A DNA stretch of 5,525 nt. Origin: JAKZSU01 sp047517485. GTDB taxonomy: Bacteria > Pseudomonadota > Alphaproteobacteria > UBA7887. A program made the translations under genes and the position numbers. Below, in pieces: positions 5,166 to 5,525 of the stretch; the stretch's first letter is position 1; each line of letters starts with the position of its first letter. The notes beneath the pieces are model-generated. The model saw only the letters and a program-made list of their open reading frames with translations. It was not told where the DNA came from and made no database searches. Where the stretch lies: contig JAKZSU010000184.1 of assembly GCA_047517485.1 (NCBI GenBank), positions 1-5,525 on the forward strand. Reading direction: 5' to 3'.

Positions 5166-5320
5166 AGCTCAATAAGCTCCGGTAGGGATTCGGGATCGAT
5201 ACGACGCGCCCTCCCCATGCAAACAAGGAAGCCGTGCGCCCGTGCGGCTGTCTCAAGCGAGCCCTTCGGCACGCCCAGCTCGGCGGCGGCTTCATCGATG
5301 GTGATCAGGCGTGGCGACAT
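4982..5320 (-). CDS. Helix-turn-helix protein, excisionase-like
   Basis: A 112-residue protein. Residues 1-50 (LITIDEAAAELGVPKGSLETA, then GRARRIDPESLPELIE) look like the winged helix-turn-helix of the MerR/AlpA/excisionase group: an 'EAA..LGV...' helix, a recognition helix, then a short wing leading to an 'R-IDP--L' helix. The tail (residues 55-112) is Ser/Ala-rich and charged, probably disordered, with a RALEIAEKLKRRS segment recurrent in alphaproteobacterial homologues as I remember them. It starts 2 nt after the stop of the preceding gene (TGA-CA-ATG), which points to translational coupling; no separate ribosome binding site is evident. It overlaps the integrase start by 184 bp. Probable role: directing excision and/or regulating int. 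The function is inferred from fold and position. Confidence 0.8.
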   Translation of the reverse strand: MSPRLITIDEAAAELGVPKGSLETAARAHGFLVCMGRARRIDPESLPELIELCREKPQERDSTNAVTASSRSATVPDSSQRALEIAEKLKRRSPAISRNGTAPPAAQLHQIK

Positions 5321-5322
5321 TG

Positions 5323-5525
5323 TCAGTGCGTCGAGTCGGCCACGCGGTCAGGTCCCATCAGCGGGCCGGGCATGATCAGCGGGAAAGATTCACTGTCGAC
5401 GAAATGAACAATCAGGGTGTTGTGTTCGGTGTCGAACGCGACACCGCGCAGCGGGCGCTCGGGCGCGATCCGTGCGAGAAGTTGTGCGACGACGGAAACC
5501 ACCTGATCCCGGTGGCGCTGCTCAA
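5323..5525 (-). CDS. Hypothetical protein, C-terminal 66 residues (cut by window edge)
   Basis: An open frame enters from the right edge and ends with TGA at 5325-5323. The visible part starts EQRHRDQVVSVVAQLLARIA and contains GVAFDTEHNTLIVHFVD and SFPLIMPGPL, a plausible folded mix of one helix and several strands ending in a short polar tail. I do not recognise the family. Support for its being real: the frame is open throughout, has balanced composition, and ends 2 nt before the start of the helix-turn-helix gene, giving a three-gene set with int. The true start lies outside the window. Confidence 0.65.
   Translation of the reverse strand, partial: EQRHRDQVVSVVAQLLARIAPERPLRGVAFDTEHNTLIVHFVDSESFPLIMPGPLMGPDRVADSTH

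Larger units (their letters stand above)
3985..5525. mobile_element. Left end of a tRNA-Arg-integrated element (genomic island or prophage), partial
   Basis: The evidence is the tRNA 3' fragment followed directly by repeat-rich DNA and by an integrase, an excisionase-like gene and a small hypothetical gene, all pointing toward the att site. This arrangement is standard for integrative elements. The element continues past the right edge; its cargo, and whether it is a phage or an island, cannot be seen. The kyn genes lie outside it. Confidence 0.82.

Overview
The window looks like chromosome of a high-GC alphaproteobacterium. This rests on codon bias, on the style of the integrase and its helix-turn-helix partner, and on the CCA-encoding tRNA-Arg end; it is an inference, not an identification. 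Every gene I can support lies on the minus strand, so the window reads from right to left.

Right part (about 3985-5525): one end of an integrated element. A partial hypothetical gene, a small helix-turn-helix (excisionase-like) gene and a tyrosine-recombinase integrase form a tightly packed or overlapping set. They lie next to a 3' fragment of tRNA-Arg(CCG), which runs from the anticodon arm to the CCA end. No 5' half of this tRNA is present, so the fragment is best read as the attachment site left by integration. The intact tRNA should sit at the other end of the element, beyond the right edge. About 100 bp between the fragment and the integrase stop hold short direct and inverted repeats of the kind expected for integrase binding.

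Middle part (302-3957): a tryptophan catabolic operon, kynU (kynureninase), kynA (tryptophan 2,3-dioxygenase), a VOC/glyoxalase-fold protein and a bicupin protein. TDO opens tryptophan to N-formylkynurenine and kynureninase makes anthranilate and alanine. The intermediate step (kynurenine formamidase, kynB) is not in the window. The VOC and cupin proteins are metal-site folds whose substrates I cannot name.

The standout object lies between kynU and kynA (2477-2746). It is a roughly 262 bp non-coding insertion with near-perfect 36-bp inverted ends, flanked by CTAG that could be a target duplication. It encloses two further long perfect hairpins of 18 and 20 bp, each with nested stems. The whole folds on paper into a three-way junction with almost no unpaired linker. 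The kynU stop codon lies inside the right CTAG. It looks like a non-autonomous transposable element (MITE-like) or a mobile structured RNA, in the middle of an operon.

Left part (1-140): the start of an IS3-family insertion sequence, with its terminal repeat and the first 26 codons of orfA, cut by the window edge. Positions 141-301 lie between the IS end and the cupin stop and hold no gene I can support.
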